Positions 45,866-54,725 are shown, numbered from the stretch's first letter. The stretch: 64,000 nt of DNA from Azospira sp. I13 (GCF_003112695.1 NZ_BFBP01000014.1:88728-152727), one strand, 5' to 3'. Program-made: numbers and translations. The notes: a model not told the origin generated them from the letters alone.

Positions 45866-46612
45866 TCATTGCTCCCAGGGCAAGCCTCGCAGGCGCCAGC
45901 CGTTCAGGGTACGCCGTCCCTGAGCATCCTTCTCCCCCTCAAATCCTTCAAGGACGTTGAACACCAGGCTGTAGCCGGCTTCCTGCAACTGGGCTGCGGC
46001 CTGGTGGGAACGCTGGCCGGAGCGGCAAAGCAGCAGGAGGATGGCTGCCGGCCCCGTCTGGCGGCGAATCGTCGACAGAAAATCGGGGTTCTCCTGCCAA
46101 TCCGGGTAGCTCATGAACTCTGCTTCCAGGGCGCCCGGAATACGCCCCACCAGTTCCCGCTCGGCGGCACTGCGCACATCCACCAGCCGGGCATCAGGCC
46201 GCAATTTGAGCAGCAGCCACGCCTCTTCCGGCATCAGGGCACCGGCGTAGGGCAAGCGCTCGGCCTCTTTCCGGGCGTGGGCCCGAGCCAGAATCAGTTC
46301 TTCTTCCATGGGGGAAATTCCTTCACATTGGGGAGAAAGGGGCCACAGCCCCGGAATGGCGAGATGGGACGGATCGCCAGGGCCATCGGCCAGCTCCCGT
46401 ACGCTATGGCTGGCCAGGCTGCCCATGGCCCAGACGGCCCGGGCATCGAGACTGTCCAGGGCCTCCACCACCGCCGCCAGGCGCAAGCCGGCGCTCGGGG
46501 TGCGAACGTTGAGCAGAGCGCCGGGGCGGGCCTGGTGGATGCGGGCCAGGCGTTCGCCCAGATCGACACGGCCCAGCGCCGCCGGGTGGCCCTCAACCAG
46601 GAACAGGGGCAT
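45866..46612 (-). CDS. Rhodanese-domain sulfurtransferase
   Basis: A 248-residue protein. The C-terminal half (about residues 120-245) is a rhodanese domain with ARLVDVRSAAERELVGRIPGA and the catalytic loop LLCRSGQRSHQAA, an active-type cysteine with a six-residue loop. The N-terminal 110 residues (LFLVEGHPAALGRVDL, GALLNVRTPSAGLRL) are unassigned. Rhodanese proteins move sulfane sulfur; divergence from the cystathionine beta-synthase gene fits sulfur metabolism but does not prove a link. Confidence 0.85.
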   Translation of the reverse strand: MPLFLVEGHPAALGRVDLGERLARIHQARPGALLNVRTPSAGLRLAAVVEALDSLDARAVWAMGSLASHSVRELADGPGDPSHLAIPGLWPLSPQCEGISPMEEELILARAHARKEAERLPYAGALMPEEAWLLLKLRPDARLVDVRSAAERELVGRIPGALEAEFMSYPDWQENPDFLSTIRRQTGPAAILLLLCRSGQRSHQAAAQLQEAGYSLVFNVLEGFEGEKDAQGRRTLNGWRLRGLPWEQ

Positions 46613-47075
46613 GGCAACCTCATGACAGGGAAATGAACGGGAGACGGGGCGACTCTAGCCAAGGGGCGATATGTAACGAAGTTCCATTTTTTTATTCCCT
46701 TATTCCGCAAAACCCCAATACCCAGGCAAATCGCCCCCTACCCACCGGCGCTCGGATGGGGCAGTACGTCCTCAAATACCCATGCCCTCCGGACTTCCCC
46801 ATAACCAAGAGTTATCAAATCATTCGCTTTTATTCTTTTTATAAAAAAACACTCTGGACTTACAGTAGCCGGCGTCAAGGGTCGAGCCCGTATTTGCTGC
46901 TTCCACCCGCTTCTGCCGTCGCCCCACCCAAAGGCATTCCGCGATGCCCCACGGCATTCCGGTGGTGCCGGGGACCACATACCAGGGCCATATCGGGTAC
47001 GCAGTGGCCGGGCTACCGCCCCTCCCGCGGTTCCACCTCCGGGTGGCCCGCTCCTCTACCACCTTCCGAGATGCC
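46613..47075. promoter_or_regulatory. Gene-free region between divergent rhodanese and CBS genes
   Basis: About 460 bases without a credible gene. An AT-rich core at 46800-46855 contains an inverted repeat, ATAAC at 46801-46805 and GTTAT at 46811-46815, followed by TTTTTATAAAAAAAC. Such AT-rich sites upstream of sulfur genes are often bound by CysB-like LysR proteins; that link is a guess. The CBS promoter is most likely here, leaving a leader of about 200 bases. Confidence 0.4.
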
Positions 47076-48479
47076 ATGACCGATACCTCCCTCGCTGCAC
47101 CGTCCACCGCCCTGCCCCGCTCCAGCCTGGACCTGATCGGCGCCACGCCCTTGGTGGAAGTGACCCACTTCGACACCGGCCCCTGCCGCCTTTTCCTCAA
47201 GCTGGAAAGCCAGAACCCGGGCGGCTCCATCAAGGACCGCATCGCCCGCTCCATGATCGACGCCGCCGAAAAGGAAGGCCTGATCAAACCGGGCGGTACC
47301 CTGGTGGAAGCCACCGCCGGTAACACCGGCCTGGCCCTGACCCTGGTGGGCGCCCAGCGCGGCTACAAGGTGGTGCTGGTGGTGCCGGACAAGATGAGCC
47401 AGGAGAAGATCTTTGCCCTCAAGGCCCTGGGCGCCCGGGTGGTGATGACCCGCTCCGATGTGGGCGTGGGCCATCCCGAGTACTACCAGGACATGGCCGA
47501 GCGCCTGGCCAAAGACATTCCCGGCGCCTGGTACGTGAATCAGTTCAACAACCCCAACAATCCCAAGGCCCACGAGATCGGCACCGGGCCGGAGCTGTGG
47601 GCCCAGTTGAAGGGCCGCATCGACGCCGTGGTCTGCGGCGTCGGCAGCGGCGGCACCCTCACCGGCCTGACCCGCTTCTTCCGCCAGAAATCGCCCCGGG
47701 TGAAGATGGTGCTGGCCGATCCGGCCGGCTCCGTGCTGGCCGACTACGTGGCCCACGGCTACATCAAGGAAGCCGGCTCCTGGCTGGTGGAAGGCATCGG
47801 CGAGGACTTCATCCCCCCTATCTGCGACCTCACCGGCGTGCGCGAGGCCTATACCGTGCCCGATGCCGAAAGCTTCGCCGCCGCCCGGGATCTGCTGAAG
47901 AAGGAAGGCATCATGGCCGGCTCCTCCACCGGCACCCTGCTGGCTGCCGCCCTGCGCTACTGCCGCACCCGCACCCGACCGGAGCACGTGGTCACCTTCG
48001 TCTGCGACCACGGCAACCGCTACCTCTCCAAGATGTACAACGACTTCTGGATGTCGGACCAGGGCTTCCTGCCCAAGGAAGTGCGGGGCGACCTGCGGGA
48101 CATCATCGGTCGCCGCGCCGACGAGGGCGCCGTGGTCACCGTGGCGCCGACGGATACGGTGCTCACCGCCTACGGCCGCTTCAAGCTCTACGACGTCTCC
48201 CAACTGCCGGTGACCAATGAGGAAGGCAAGATCGTCGGCCTCATCGACGAATCCGATGTGCTCCTGGCCATCACCAAGGACGAGGCCAACTTCCGCCAGC
48301 CGGTGAAGAAGTTCATGACCAGCCGCCTCACCACCCTGCCCCCCACGGCCCCCATCAGCGACCTGCTGCCCCTCTTCGACCAGGGCCTGGTACCCATCGT
48401 GGTGGACGGGGACCGTTTCCTCGGCCTGGTGACCCGCATCGACCTGCTCAACCATTTGCGGCGCAAGCTGAAAAACTAA
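47076..48479 (+). CDS. Cystathionine beta-synthase (PLP domain plus tandem CBS domains)
   Basis: Joins serine (or an activated serine) and homocysteine to cystathionine, the first step of reverse transsulfuration. The 467-residue product starts at 47076 (MTDTSLAAPS). The PLP lysine is in NPGGSIKDRIARSM, with EATAGNTGLALTLVG and GVGSGGTLTGLTRFF for cofactor binding. After about residue 340 come two CBS domains (VTVAPTDTVLTAYGRFKLYDVSQLPV, then KKFMTSRLTTLPP), the layout of eukaryote-like CBS. A gamma-family enzyme gene follows, supporting CBS over plain cysteine synthase. Confidence 0.88.
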   Translation: MTDTSLAAPSTALPRSSLDLIGATPLVEVTHFDTGPCRLFLKLESQNPGGSIKDRIARSMIDAAEKEGLIKPGGTLVEATAGNTGLALTLVGAQRGYKVVLVVPDKMSQEKIFALKALGARVVMTRSDVGVGHPEYYQDMAERLAKDIPGAWYVNQFNNPNNPKAHEIGTGPELWAQLKGRIDAVVCGVGSGGTLTGLTRFFRQKSPRVKMVLADPAGSVLADYVAHGYIKEAGSWLVEGIGEDFIPPICDLTGVREAYTVPDAESFAAARDLLKKEGIMAGSSTGTLLAAALRYCRTRTRPEHVVTFVCDHGNRYLSKMYNDFWMSDQGFLPKEVRGDLRDIIGRRADEGAVVTVAPTDTVLTAYGRFKLYDVSQLPVTNEEGKIVGLIDESDVLLAITKDEANFRQPVKKFMTSRLTTLPPTAPISDLLPLFDQGLVPIVVDGDRFLGLVTRIDLLNHLRRKLKN

Positions 48480-48482
48480 ATC

Positions 48483-48623
48483 TTTTGCCACAGAGGGCAC
48501 AGAGAACACAGAGAAAGAGCGAAACCAGTTGCTCTGCCGAGGCGCCTTGAAACGCCTCCAGCGTCATCGGCCGGGATGGTTTTCCCCTCTGTGCTCTCTG
48601 TGTCCTCTGTGGCTCCGTTTTTT
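48483..48623. repeat. Imperfect inverted repeat of the CCACAG/CTGTGG type, copy 2
   Basis: The left arm at 48483-48514 (TTTTGCCACAGAGG, GCACAGAGAACACAGAG) pairs with the right arm at 48586-48623 (CCTCTGTGCTCTCTG, TGTCCTCTGTGGCTCC, then a T run). The loop is about 70 bases. The left arm differs from copy 1 at only two or three places, while the loops are unrelated. It lies between the CBS and lyase genes, so it should be transcribed with them. Confidence 0.7.
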
Positions 48624-48642
48624 TGATTTTTTCGAGCCCCCC

Positions 48643-49821
48643 ATGACCCACAAACAAGGTTTTGCCACCCGCGCCATCCATGCCGGCCAGGAGCCGGACC
48701 CCACCACCGGCGCTGTTTCCATCCCCATCTACGCCACCTCCACCTACGTCCAGCCGGCCCTCAATGAGCCCAAACAGTACGCCGGGGCCACTTTCGACTA
48801 CGCCCGCAGCGCCAACCCCACCCGCCTGGCCCTGGAACGCTGCATCGCCGACCTAGAAGGGGGCGCCTTCGCCACCGCCACGGGCTTCGCCTTCGCCTCG
48901 GGCCTGGCCGCCAGCGCCACGGTGCTGGAGCTGCTGCCCGCCGGCAGCCATGTGGTGGCCTCCGACGACCTCTACGGCGGCTCGGTGCGCCTCTTCAACC
49001 GGGTACGCAGCAATTCCGCCGACCTCAAGGTCACCTACGCCGACTTCTCCAGCCGGGAGAGCATCGAAGCCGCCATCACCCCGCAGACCAAACTGCTGTG
49101 GGTGGAAACCCCGAGCAATCCCTTGCTGAAGCTGGTGGATCTGGACCTGGTGGCCGCCATCGGCAAGGACCGGGGCCTCCTCACCGTGGCCGACAACACC
49201 TTCGCCAGCCCCTGGATCCAGCGGCCCCTGGAACACGGTTTCGACATCGTGGTGCATTCGGCCACCAAGTATTTGAACGGCCATTCCGACGTGATCGCCG
49301 GCGTCGCCGTCACTGCCCGAGCGGATCTGGCGGAACGCCTGGCCTTCCTGCAGAACGCCGCCGGTGCAGTGCTGGGGCCCTTCGATGCTTTCCTCGCCCT
49401 GCGCGGTTTGAAGACCCTGGCCCTGCGCATGGAACGCCACTGCGCCAACGCCGAGGCCATCGCCCGCTGGCTGGAGCAGCATCCGGCCATCGAGAAGGTC
49501 CATTACCCCGGCCTGGCAAGCCACCCCCAGCATGAACTGGCCCAGCGCCAGATGCGGGGCTTCGGCGGCATGGTCTCCGCCGTGGTCAAGGGCGGCCTGC
49601 CGGCGGCGAAGAAGCTGCTGGAGCACACCAAAATCTTCGTCCTGGCCGAAAGCCTGGGCGGGGTGGAAAGCCTGATCGAACTGCCGGCCCTGATGACCCA
49701 CGCTTCGGTCCCCCCTGAGCAGCGCCGCCGCATCGGCATCGACGATGGCCTGGTGCGTCTTTCCGTCGGCGTCGAAGACGTGGAAGACCTGCTGGCCGAC
49801 CTGGCCCAGGCCCTCGCATAA
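48643..49821 (+). CDS. Cystathionine gamma-lyase/gamma-synthase family PLP enzyme
   Basis: A fold-type-I PLP enzyme of the Cys/Met metabolism family, 392 residues from the ATG at 48643 (MTHKQGFATRAIHAGQEPDP). Motifs include YARSANPTRLALERCIADLEGG, the PLP Asp region LLTVADNTFASPWIQRP and the Schiff-base lysine in VVHSATKYLNGHSDVIAG. Lyase and synthase are hard to separate by eye. Pairing with cystathionine beta-synthase upstream favours a gamma-lyase giving cysteine. The frame is open upstream through the repeat, but those codons are not homologous. Confidence 0.88.
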   Translation: MTHKQGFATRAIHAGQEPDPTTGAVSIPIYATSTYVQPALNEPKQYAGATFDYARSANPTRLALERCIADLEGGAFATATGFAFASGLAASATVLELLPAGSHVVASDDLYGGSVRLFNRVRSNSADLKVTYADFSSRESIEAAITPQTKLLWVETPSNPLLKLVDLDLVAAIGKDRGLLTVADNTFASPWIQRPLEHGFDIVVHSATKYLNGHSDVIAGVAVTARADLAERLAFLQNAAGAVLGPFDAFLALRGLKTLALRMERHCANAEAIARWLEQHPAIEKVHYPGLASHPQHELAQRQMRGFGGMVSAVVKGGLPAAKKLLEHTKIFVLAESLGGVESLIELPALMTHASVPPEQRRRIGIDDGLVRLSVGVEDVEDLLADLAQALA

Positions 49822-49842
49822 ACAATAAAAGGAGAACAGCAA

Positions 49843-50628
49843 ATGAGTGAAGAAGCCCTGGTACTGCGGCAGGACAAGGACGGCATCGCCCGCCTCACCC
49901 TCAACCGCCCCGCCGCCCGCAACGCCCTCTCCCGGCCCATGATCGCCGCCCTGCAGGCCGAGTTCGATCGCATTGCCGCCGACCCGAGCATCGGCGTGGT
50001 GATCCTGGCCGGTAACGGCCCGGCCTTCTGCGCCGGCCACGATCTCAAGGAAATGCGCGGCGCCGACTACGGCGAAAGCTATGCCGAAGACCTTTTCGAG
50101 GCCTGCGCCCGGCTCATGCAGCGCATTGTCAGCCTGCCCCAGCCGGTGATCGCCCGGGTGCATGGCATCGCCACCGCCGCCGGGGCCCAGCTGGTGGCCA
50201 GCGCCGACCTGGCCATCGCCGCGGATGACGCCCGCTTCGCCACGCCCGGCGTCAATATCGGCCTCTTCTGCTCCACGCCCATGGTGGCCTTGTCGCGCAA
50301 CGTCTCCCACAAGCACGCCCTGCAGATGCTGCTCACCGGCGACCTCATCGACGCCCCCACGGCCCTGCGTTTTGGCCTTATCAACGAGCATGTGTCCGTG
50401 GAGCAACTGGATGTCGCGGTGGAAGCATTGGCGGTTAAAATCGCCAGCAAGTCGCGCCACACCCTGGCCGTGGGCAAAGCCGCCTACTACCGCCAGGCCG
50501 AACTGCCCCTGGACGAGGCCTACGCCTACGCCAAGGGCGTCATGGTGCAGAATCTCCAGGCCAGGGACGCCCGGGAAGGCATCGATGCCTTCATCGACAA
50601 GCGCCACCCAACCTGGTGCCACGGCTAA
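49843..50628 (+). CDS. Enoyl-CoA hydratase/isomerase family protein
   Basis: A 261-residue crotonase-fold protein with AAGGAGA before the ATG. The oxyanion-hole motifs are visible: FCAGHDLKEM for the first and ATAAGAQLVASADLAIA for the second. The segment PGVNIGLFCSTPMVALSR resembles the ECHDC3-like subgroup, in which the second catalytic glutamate of true hydratases is not obvious. It may act as a hydratase, isomerase or hydrolase; the substrate is not known. It sits 21 bases after the lyase gene. Confidence 0.87.
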   Translation: MSEEALVLRQDKDGIARLTLNRPAARNALSRPMIAALQAEFDRIAADPSIGVVILAGNGPAFCAGHDLKEMRGADYGESYAEDLFEACARLMQRIVSLPQPVIARVHGIATAAGAQLVASADLAIAADDARFATPGVNIGLFCSTPMVALSRNVSHKHALQMLLTGDLIDAPTALRFGLINEHVSVEQLDVAVEALAVKIASKSRHTLAVGKAAYYRQAELPLDEAYAYAKGVMVQNLQARDAREGIDAFIDKRHPTWCHG

Positions 50629-50688
50629 CGCAGCAGACCCGAGGGGAACCCGGGGCTGCCCGCCCCACCCCTCACACGGAAGATTTGC

Positions 50689-51147
50689 ATGAGCGACATT
50701 GCCACCCTGCGAAAAGTCCTCAAGGAAAATCGCACCATCGCCGTCGTCGGCCTCTCCGCCGACTGGAACCGGCCCAGCTACTTTGCCGCCAAGTACATGC
50801 AGCAGCGCGGCTATCGCATCATCCCGGTGAATCCCAAGTACCAGGAAATCCTGGGGGAGAAGTGCTACCCGGACCTGCAATCCATCCCTGAGAAGGTGGA
50901 CATCGTGGACGTCTTCCGCAAGCCGGAAGACTGTGCCCCCATCGCCCGGGAGGCGGTGGCCATCGGCGCCAAGGTACTGTGGCTGCAGCTGGGCGTGGTC
51001 AATGAGGAAGCCCGCCACATCGCCGAAGCCGCCGGCCTCACCGTGATCGAGGACCGCTGCGTCAAGATCGAATACGCCCGCCTCTTCGGCGGCCTCAATT
51101 TCATGGGCGTGAATACGGACATCGTCTCCTCCCGTCGCCCCACCTGA
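50689..51147 (+). CDS. CoA-binding domain protein (YccU type)
   Basis: A 152-residue Rossmann-fold protein of the CoA-binding family: TIAVVGLSADWNRPSYFAAKYMQ, YRIIPVNPKYQEILGEKCYP, VDIVDVFRKPEDCAPIA and VLWLQLGVVNEEA are the family signatures, with a late conserved ERCVKIEY-like segment (EDRCVKIEYARL). It resembles the CoA-binding half of succinyl-CoA synthetase alpha, but no enzyme activity is assigned to single-domain members. It lies between the hydratase and metY-type genes with short gaps, so is probably in one transcript. Confidence 0.88.
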   Translation: MSDIATLRKVLKENRTIAVVGLSADWNRPSYFAAKYMQQRGYRIIPVNPKYQEILGEKCYPDLQSIPEKVDIVDVFRKPEDCAPIAREAVAIGAKVLWLQLGVVNEEARHIAEAAGLTVIEDRCVKIEYARLFGGLNFMGVNTDIVSSRRPT

Positions 51148-51173
51148 TCCGTCCGATTTCCCGAAAGCACACC

Positions 51174-52472
51174 ATGGCCGACCACCAGTTCGGGTTCGAC
51201 ACCCTTTCCCTCCACGCCGGGCAGGTGCCCGACGCCGCCACCGGCAGCCGGGCCACGCCCATCTACCAGACCGCCGCCTACGTCTTCGATTCGCCGGAGC
51301 ACGCCGCCAGCCTGTTCAACCTGCAGACCTTCGGCAACGTTTATTCCCGCCTCTCCAACCCCACCGTGGCCGTGCTGGAAGAACGCATCGCTGCCCTGGA
51401 AGGGGGCAAGGCCGCCGTCGCCGTGGCCTCCGGCATGGCCGCCCAGATGGTGGCCCTGCTCAACCTGTGCGAGGCCGGGGACGAAATCGTCGCCGCCCGC
51501 ACCCTCTACGGCGGCACCCACACCCAGCTGGACGTGAATTTCCGCAAGCTGGGCATCAACACCATTTTTGTGGACAGCGACGATCCGGAGAATTTCGCCC
51601 GGGCCATCACCCCCAAGACCAAGGTGATCTACGCCGAAACCATGGGCAACCCGGGCCTCAACGTGCTGGACATCGAGGCCGTGGCGAAAATCGCCAACGC
51701 CGCCGGCCTGCCCCTCTTCGTGGACAACACCTTCGCCAGCCCCTACCTGTGCCGGCCCTTCGAATGGGGCGCCGCCATCGTGGTGCATTCGGCCACCAAG
51801 TTCATCGGCGGCCACGGCACCACCCTGGGGGGCATCATCGTCGAATCGGGCAAGTTCCCCTGGGACAACGGCAAGTTCGCCACCATGACCGAGCCCAGCC
51901 CGGGCTACCACGGCGTCAAGTTCTACGAGACCTTCGGCAACTTCGGCTTCACCGCCAAGTGCCGCATGGAAGGCCTGCGCACCTTCGGCCCGGCCCTCTC
52001 CCCCTTCAATGCCTTCCTACTGCTGCAAGGGGTGGAAACCCTATCCCTGCGCATGGACCGCCATTGCAGCAACGCCCTGGCCATCGCCCGGCATCTGGAA
52101 GCCCACCCCCAGGTGGAATGGGTCAATTACCCGGGCCTGCCCTCCAGCAAGTACCACGATCTGGCGAAGAAATACCTGCCCAAGGGGGCCGGTGCCGTGC
52201 TTACCTTCGGCATTAAAGGTGGCAAAAACGGCGGCGCAGCCGCGGGACAGAAGTTCATCGACAGCGTGGAATTCCTCTCCCACCTGGCCAACATCGGCGA
52301 CGCCAAAACTCTGGTGATCCACCCGGCCTCCACCACCCACCGCCAGATGACCCCGGAACAGCAGACCGCCGCCGGCGTGCCGCCGGACCTGATCCGCCTC
52401 TCCGTGGGCCTGGAGACCCTGGACGACATCCTCTGGGACATCGACCAGGCCCTGGCCAAGGCGGTCGCCTGA
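51174..52472 (+). CDS. metY: O-acetylhomoserine sulfhydrylase (O-acetylhomoserine aminocarboxypropyltransferase)
   Basis: Forms homocysteine directly from O-acetylhomoserine and sulfide. The 432-residue length and the start ADHQFGFDTLSLHAGQVPD are typical of MetY rather than cystathionine gamma-synthase (about 390). PLP motifs: NPTVAVLEERIAALEGG, LFVDNTFASPYLCRPFEWG and the lysine in VVHSATKFIGGHGTTLGG. A long insertion (SGKFPWDNGKFATMTEPSPGYHG, around residues 225-247) is also a MetY mark. A strong hairpin follows. Confidence 0.9.
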   Translation: MADHQFGFDTLSLHAGQVPDAATGSRATPIYQTAAYVFDSPEHAASLFNLQTFGNVYSRLSNPTVAVLEERIAALEGGKAAVAVASGMAAQMVALLNLCEAGDEIVAARTLYGGTHTQLDVNFRKLGINTIFVDSDDPENFARAITPKTKVIYAETMGNPGLNVLDIEAVAKIANAAGLPLFVDNTFASPYLCRPFEWGAAIVVHSATKFIGGHGTTLGGIIVESGKFPWDNGKFATMTEPSPGYHGVKFYETFGNFGFTAKCRMEGLRTFGPALSPFNAFLLLQGVETLSLRMDRHCSNALAIARHLEAHPQVEWVNYPGLPSSKYHDLAKKYLPKGAGAVLTFGIKGGKNGGAAAGQKFIDSVEFLSHLANIGDAKTLVIHPASTTHRQMTPEQQTAAGVPPDLIRLSVGLETLDDILWDIDQALAKAVA

Positions 52473-52480
52473 AGCCAGCC

Positions 52481-52512
52481 CCGGGGAGGGTCTGGCACTG
52501 CCCCCTCCCCGG
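52481..52512 (+). terminator. GC-rich hairpin after metY
   Basis: CCGGGGAGGG pairs perfectly with CCCTCCCCGG across a 12-base loop, 8 bases after the stop. No T-run follows, so it may be a pause or protecting stem rather than a classic terminator. Confidence 0.5.
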
Positions 52513-52582
52513 AAGCAAAAGGCGTTGATTCCCCAGGACAATCGGCGCAAAATTGGAGCATCCGTAACGAGGACGAGCCATC

Positions 52583-53188
52583 GTGTCCAGCCTATCCCCC
52601 CTTTCCGCCACCGCTCCCCGGGTCGATTTGCAGCAACTGCCCCAGGCGGACGTCGGCACCGCCGGCCAGCGCGGCACCCAATCCCTTAACCGGGACAAGG
52701 CTGCCCCCCCTCGCCAGACTGAGTCTGCCGGCGCAACGGAATCCGCCCCCGCCAGCAGCGTTGTCTCCCTGAGCAGCGCCGCTCTGCAAGCCAGCCGTGC
52801 CGCCAGCCCCAGTGCCCCGGCTGCGGCCACCAACCCGGCTACAGCCCAGGCAGCACCGCCGACTGATGCGGTACAGCCGGCAAGCGCCAGTGCAATCCCG
52901 AGCACCAATGCCGCCACCCCGGCCACGGCGCCAGCCAATGAGCCCCGGGACAACACGACCACCGACAACCTCACCCGCCGCCTCGACCAGGGCGTGAAGG
53001 CCAGCCCGGCCAATCCGGCTAGCACCTCTCCCGAAACCCGCAATGCGGAAAAGGCCAACAGCGCCTCCGAAGAAGCCCTGCGCCGCACCCAGGACGACAA
53101 TCGCAACGCCCAAAAGAGCGCCCAGACCGAGTTCTATCGCAAAACTGAGCAGGGCACCGCCGGCCAAAGCCTGCTGGCCACCGCCTGA
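52583..53188 (+). CDS. Low-complexity Ala/Pro/Ser/Thr-rich hypothetical protein
   Basis: A GTG-started frame of 201 residues with GAGG upstream. Composition is strongly biased to Ala, Ser, Thr, Pro, Gln and Asn, with no cysteine, signal peptide or membrane segment. A short VVSLSSAALQAS stretch near residue 60 resembles motifs in flagellar and hook-length-type accessory proteins. The C-terminal 60 residues (NLTRRLDQGVKASP, EKANSASEEALRRTQDDNRN) look helical. It is probably a disordered protein; no function assigned. A terminator follows. Confidence 0.55.
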   Translation: MSSLSPLSATAPRVDLQQLPQADVGTAGQRGTQSLNRDKAAPPRQTESAGATESAPASSVVSLSSAALQASRAASPSAPAAATNPATAQAAPPTDAVQPASASAIPSTNAATPATAPANEPRDNTTTDNLTRRLDQGVKASPANPASTSPETRNAEKANSASEEALRRTQDDNRNAQKSAQTEFYRKTEQGTAGQSLLATA

Positions 53189-53263
53189 TTCGAGGATTCA
53201 CCGCGCCGGAGTGCATCGGCAGCGCCTCAGCTTGCAGAGGCCTCCATTCTGGCGCCTCCTTGC

Positions 53264-53300
53264 AACGCCTGTTTCCGCCCCATGCGAAACAGGCGTTTTT
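53264..53300 (+). terminator. Rho-independent terminator
   Basis: AACGCCTGTTTC pairs with GAAACAGGCG across a 10-base loop, followed by TTTTT. It ends the low-complexity gene transcript. Confidence 0.9.
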
Positions 53301-53454
53301 CATGGGCGGGCCTTTCAGGTGGGCCTTGCGGTTTCCCTTGAGGCCGGGCCCGGGCTTATCCCCATAACCGAACCCATTGCCTGATCGACGGCACCCTTCT
53401 TGCATTTCCCTGGCGGTCCCCACCTGATTGTCGTCAACGCGACAGGAGCGCCCC

Positions 53455-53688
53455 ATGCCTCTTTACGATTACCGCTGCCAGGCCTGCCAGCACACCTTTG
53501 AACTGCTGGTACGGGTCAGTACCGTGCCGGCCTGCCCTCAGTGCGGCAGCACCCAGCTTGAAAAGCTCCTCTCCCTGCCGGCCCCCCAGGGCAAGACTGC
53601 CGGCCTGGTGGCCGGTGCCCGCGCCCAGGCAGCCAAGGAGGGCCACTTCAGCCACTATTCGGCCAAGGAGCGCCCCAAGATCGGCTGA
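53455..53688 (+). CDS. FmdB-type zinc-ribbon protein
   Basis: A 77-residue protein starting MPLYDYRCQACQHTFELLV after AGGAGCG. The FmdB/CxxC_CxxC regulatory-domain pattern is complete: CQAC in the first half and CPQCG in the second, forming a zinc ribbon. The C-terminal 30 residues are basic and Ala-rich (VAGARAQAAKEGHF). Members are called putative regulators; no target known. Confidence 0.88.
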   Translation: MPLYDYRCQACQHTFELLVRVSTVPACPQCGSTQLEKLLSLPAPQGKTAGLVAGARAQAAKEGHFSHYSAKERPKIG

Positions 53689-53756
53689 GGGCCCCGAAGC
53701 CCGCCCCTTCCCGGGGCGCTTGCCGGCCGCTCACTGACCATGAGCTTACCGCACGC

Positions 53757-54725
53757 TTACCCGTTCGTACCGCGCGCTGAGTTTTCCGGCTCCAGGGTTT
53801 CCCGGGGGGTGCGGCGCAGTCGCCCTTCCTGAAGCCACGCCAGGGAGTCCTGCCACAAGGTGGGGCGAAAGCGTTCATGGAACCAGGCGAAGTGGCCGAT
53901 GGCCGCCACACCGGCCGCATCCGGCGCCAGGTGCAGATGGTGGCGCCGGGCGCCCCGGTAGTAGCCCAGCAGGCGGCGGACGGCCGCCGGGGTGCCGAAG
54001 GGATCGTCCGTCAGGCTCACCGCCAGCATTTCGCCGCGGAAGCTGTCGAAATGGGCCAGGGGTGCTTCCCCGGCCTGCACGTGGCGGCGGTAGGACTTTT
54101 CCAGGGAGGCGGGGCGGAAAGCCCATTCGTAGGCAGCCCCGGCAGGCAGATCCTCGTGCCAGCCCAGACGCCGGGCCGGGAAGTAGCCGAGCAGGGCCGT
54201 CAGGGCCGGCATCAGCACATGCCAGCGCAGCCACATGAGGGGCTTGCCCGGGCCGTAGTCGGGCCAGTAGGCGTACTGGCTGCCCACGGTGAACGCCCGC
54301 TGCACCGCCGCGCCGGAAGGGGCCAGGCCCAGCAACAGGCCGCCGATGCTGTGGGCCACCAGATGCAGGGGTAAATCCGGGTAGGCCTGCCGCGCCCAGG
54401 CCAGGGCCGCCTCGCAGTCGTAGCGCCCCCAATCGAGCTTGCGGATGTGGCGCCACTGGCGCAGGTTGCCTTGGCGCGATGCGCCGATGCCCCGGTAGTC
54501 ATAGGTCAGCACGACAAAGCCATGCTCGGCCAGGAAGCGGGCGTAGCGGTGGTAATAGACGGCCTTGACCGCCGTGGCCGGGTTAATCACCACCACACCG
54601 AGGGGTGTGCCCGCCGGTTGCCAGTGGTGGGCAGCGAGGGGGTAGCCGTCACTGGCGGCCAGCGCCAGGGCGGTGGCAGTCACCGCCTCGGCGGGCGGAA
54701 CGAAGCGGTCGGCGGGGGCATTCAT
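53757..54725 (-). CDS. Alpha/beta hydrolase
   Basis: A cytosolic serine hydrolase. Visible motifs are VVVINPATAVKAVYYHRYARF, the strand-turn FVVLTYDYRGIGASRQG, the nucleophile elbow in LVAHSIGGLLLG, the acid region VSLTDDPFGTP and the likely catalytic His in AAIGHFAWFHE. It belongs to the predicted-esterase group with a cap region (WPDYGPGKPLMWLRWHVLMP). The chosen start (54725, MNAPADRF) gives 322 residues; in-frame ATGs at 54734, 54785 and 54857 are also possible, none with a clear ribosome site. Substrate unknown. Confidence 0.85.
   Translation of the reverse strand: MNAPADRFVPPAEAVTATALALAASDGYPLAAHHWQPAGTPLGVVVINPATAVKAVYYHRYARFLAEHGFVVLTYDYRGIGASRQGNLRQWRHIRKLDWGRYDCEAALAWARQAYPDLPLHLVAHSIGGLLLGLAPSGAAVQRAFTVGSQYAYWPDYGPGKPLMWLRWHVLMPALTALLGYFPARRLGWHEDLPAGAAYEWAFRPASLEKSYRRHVQAGEAPLAHFDSFRGEMLAVSLTDDPFGTPAAVRRLLGYYRGARRHHLHLAPDAAGVAAIGHFAWFHERFRPTLWQDSLAWLQEGRLRRTPRETLEPENSARGTNG

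Noticed and set aside
48529-48642. 38-codon N-terminal extension of the cystathionine lyase gene
   Set aside because: It translates the inverted-repeat element (Cys- and Leu-rich, no homology). The enzyme family start is at 48643.
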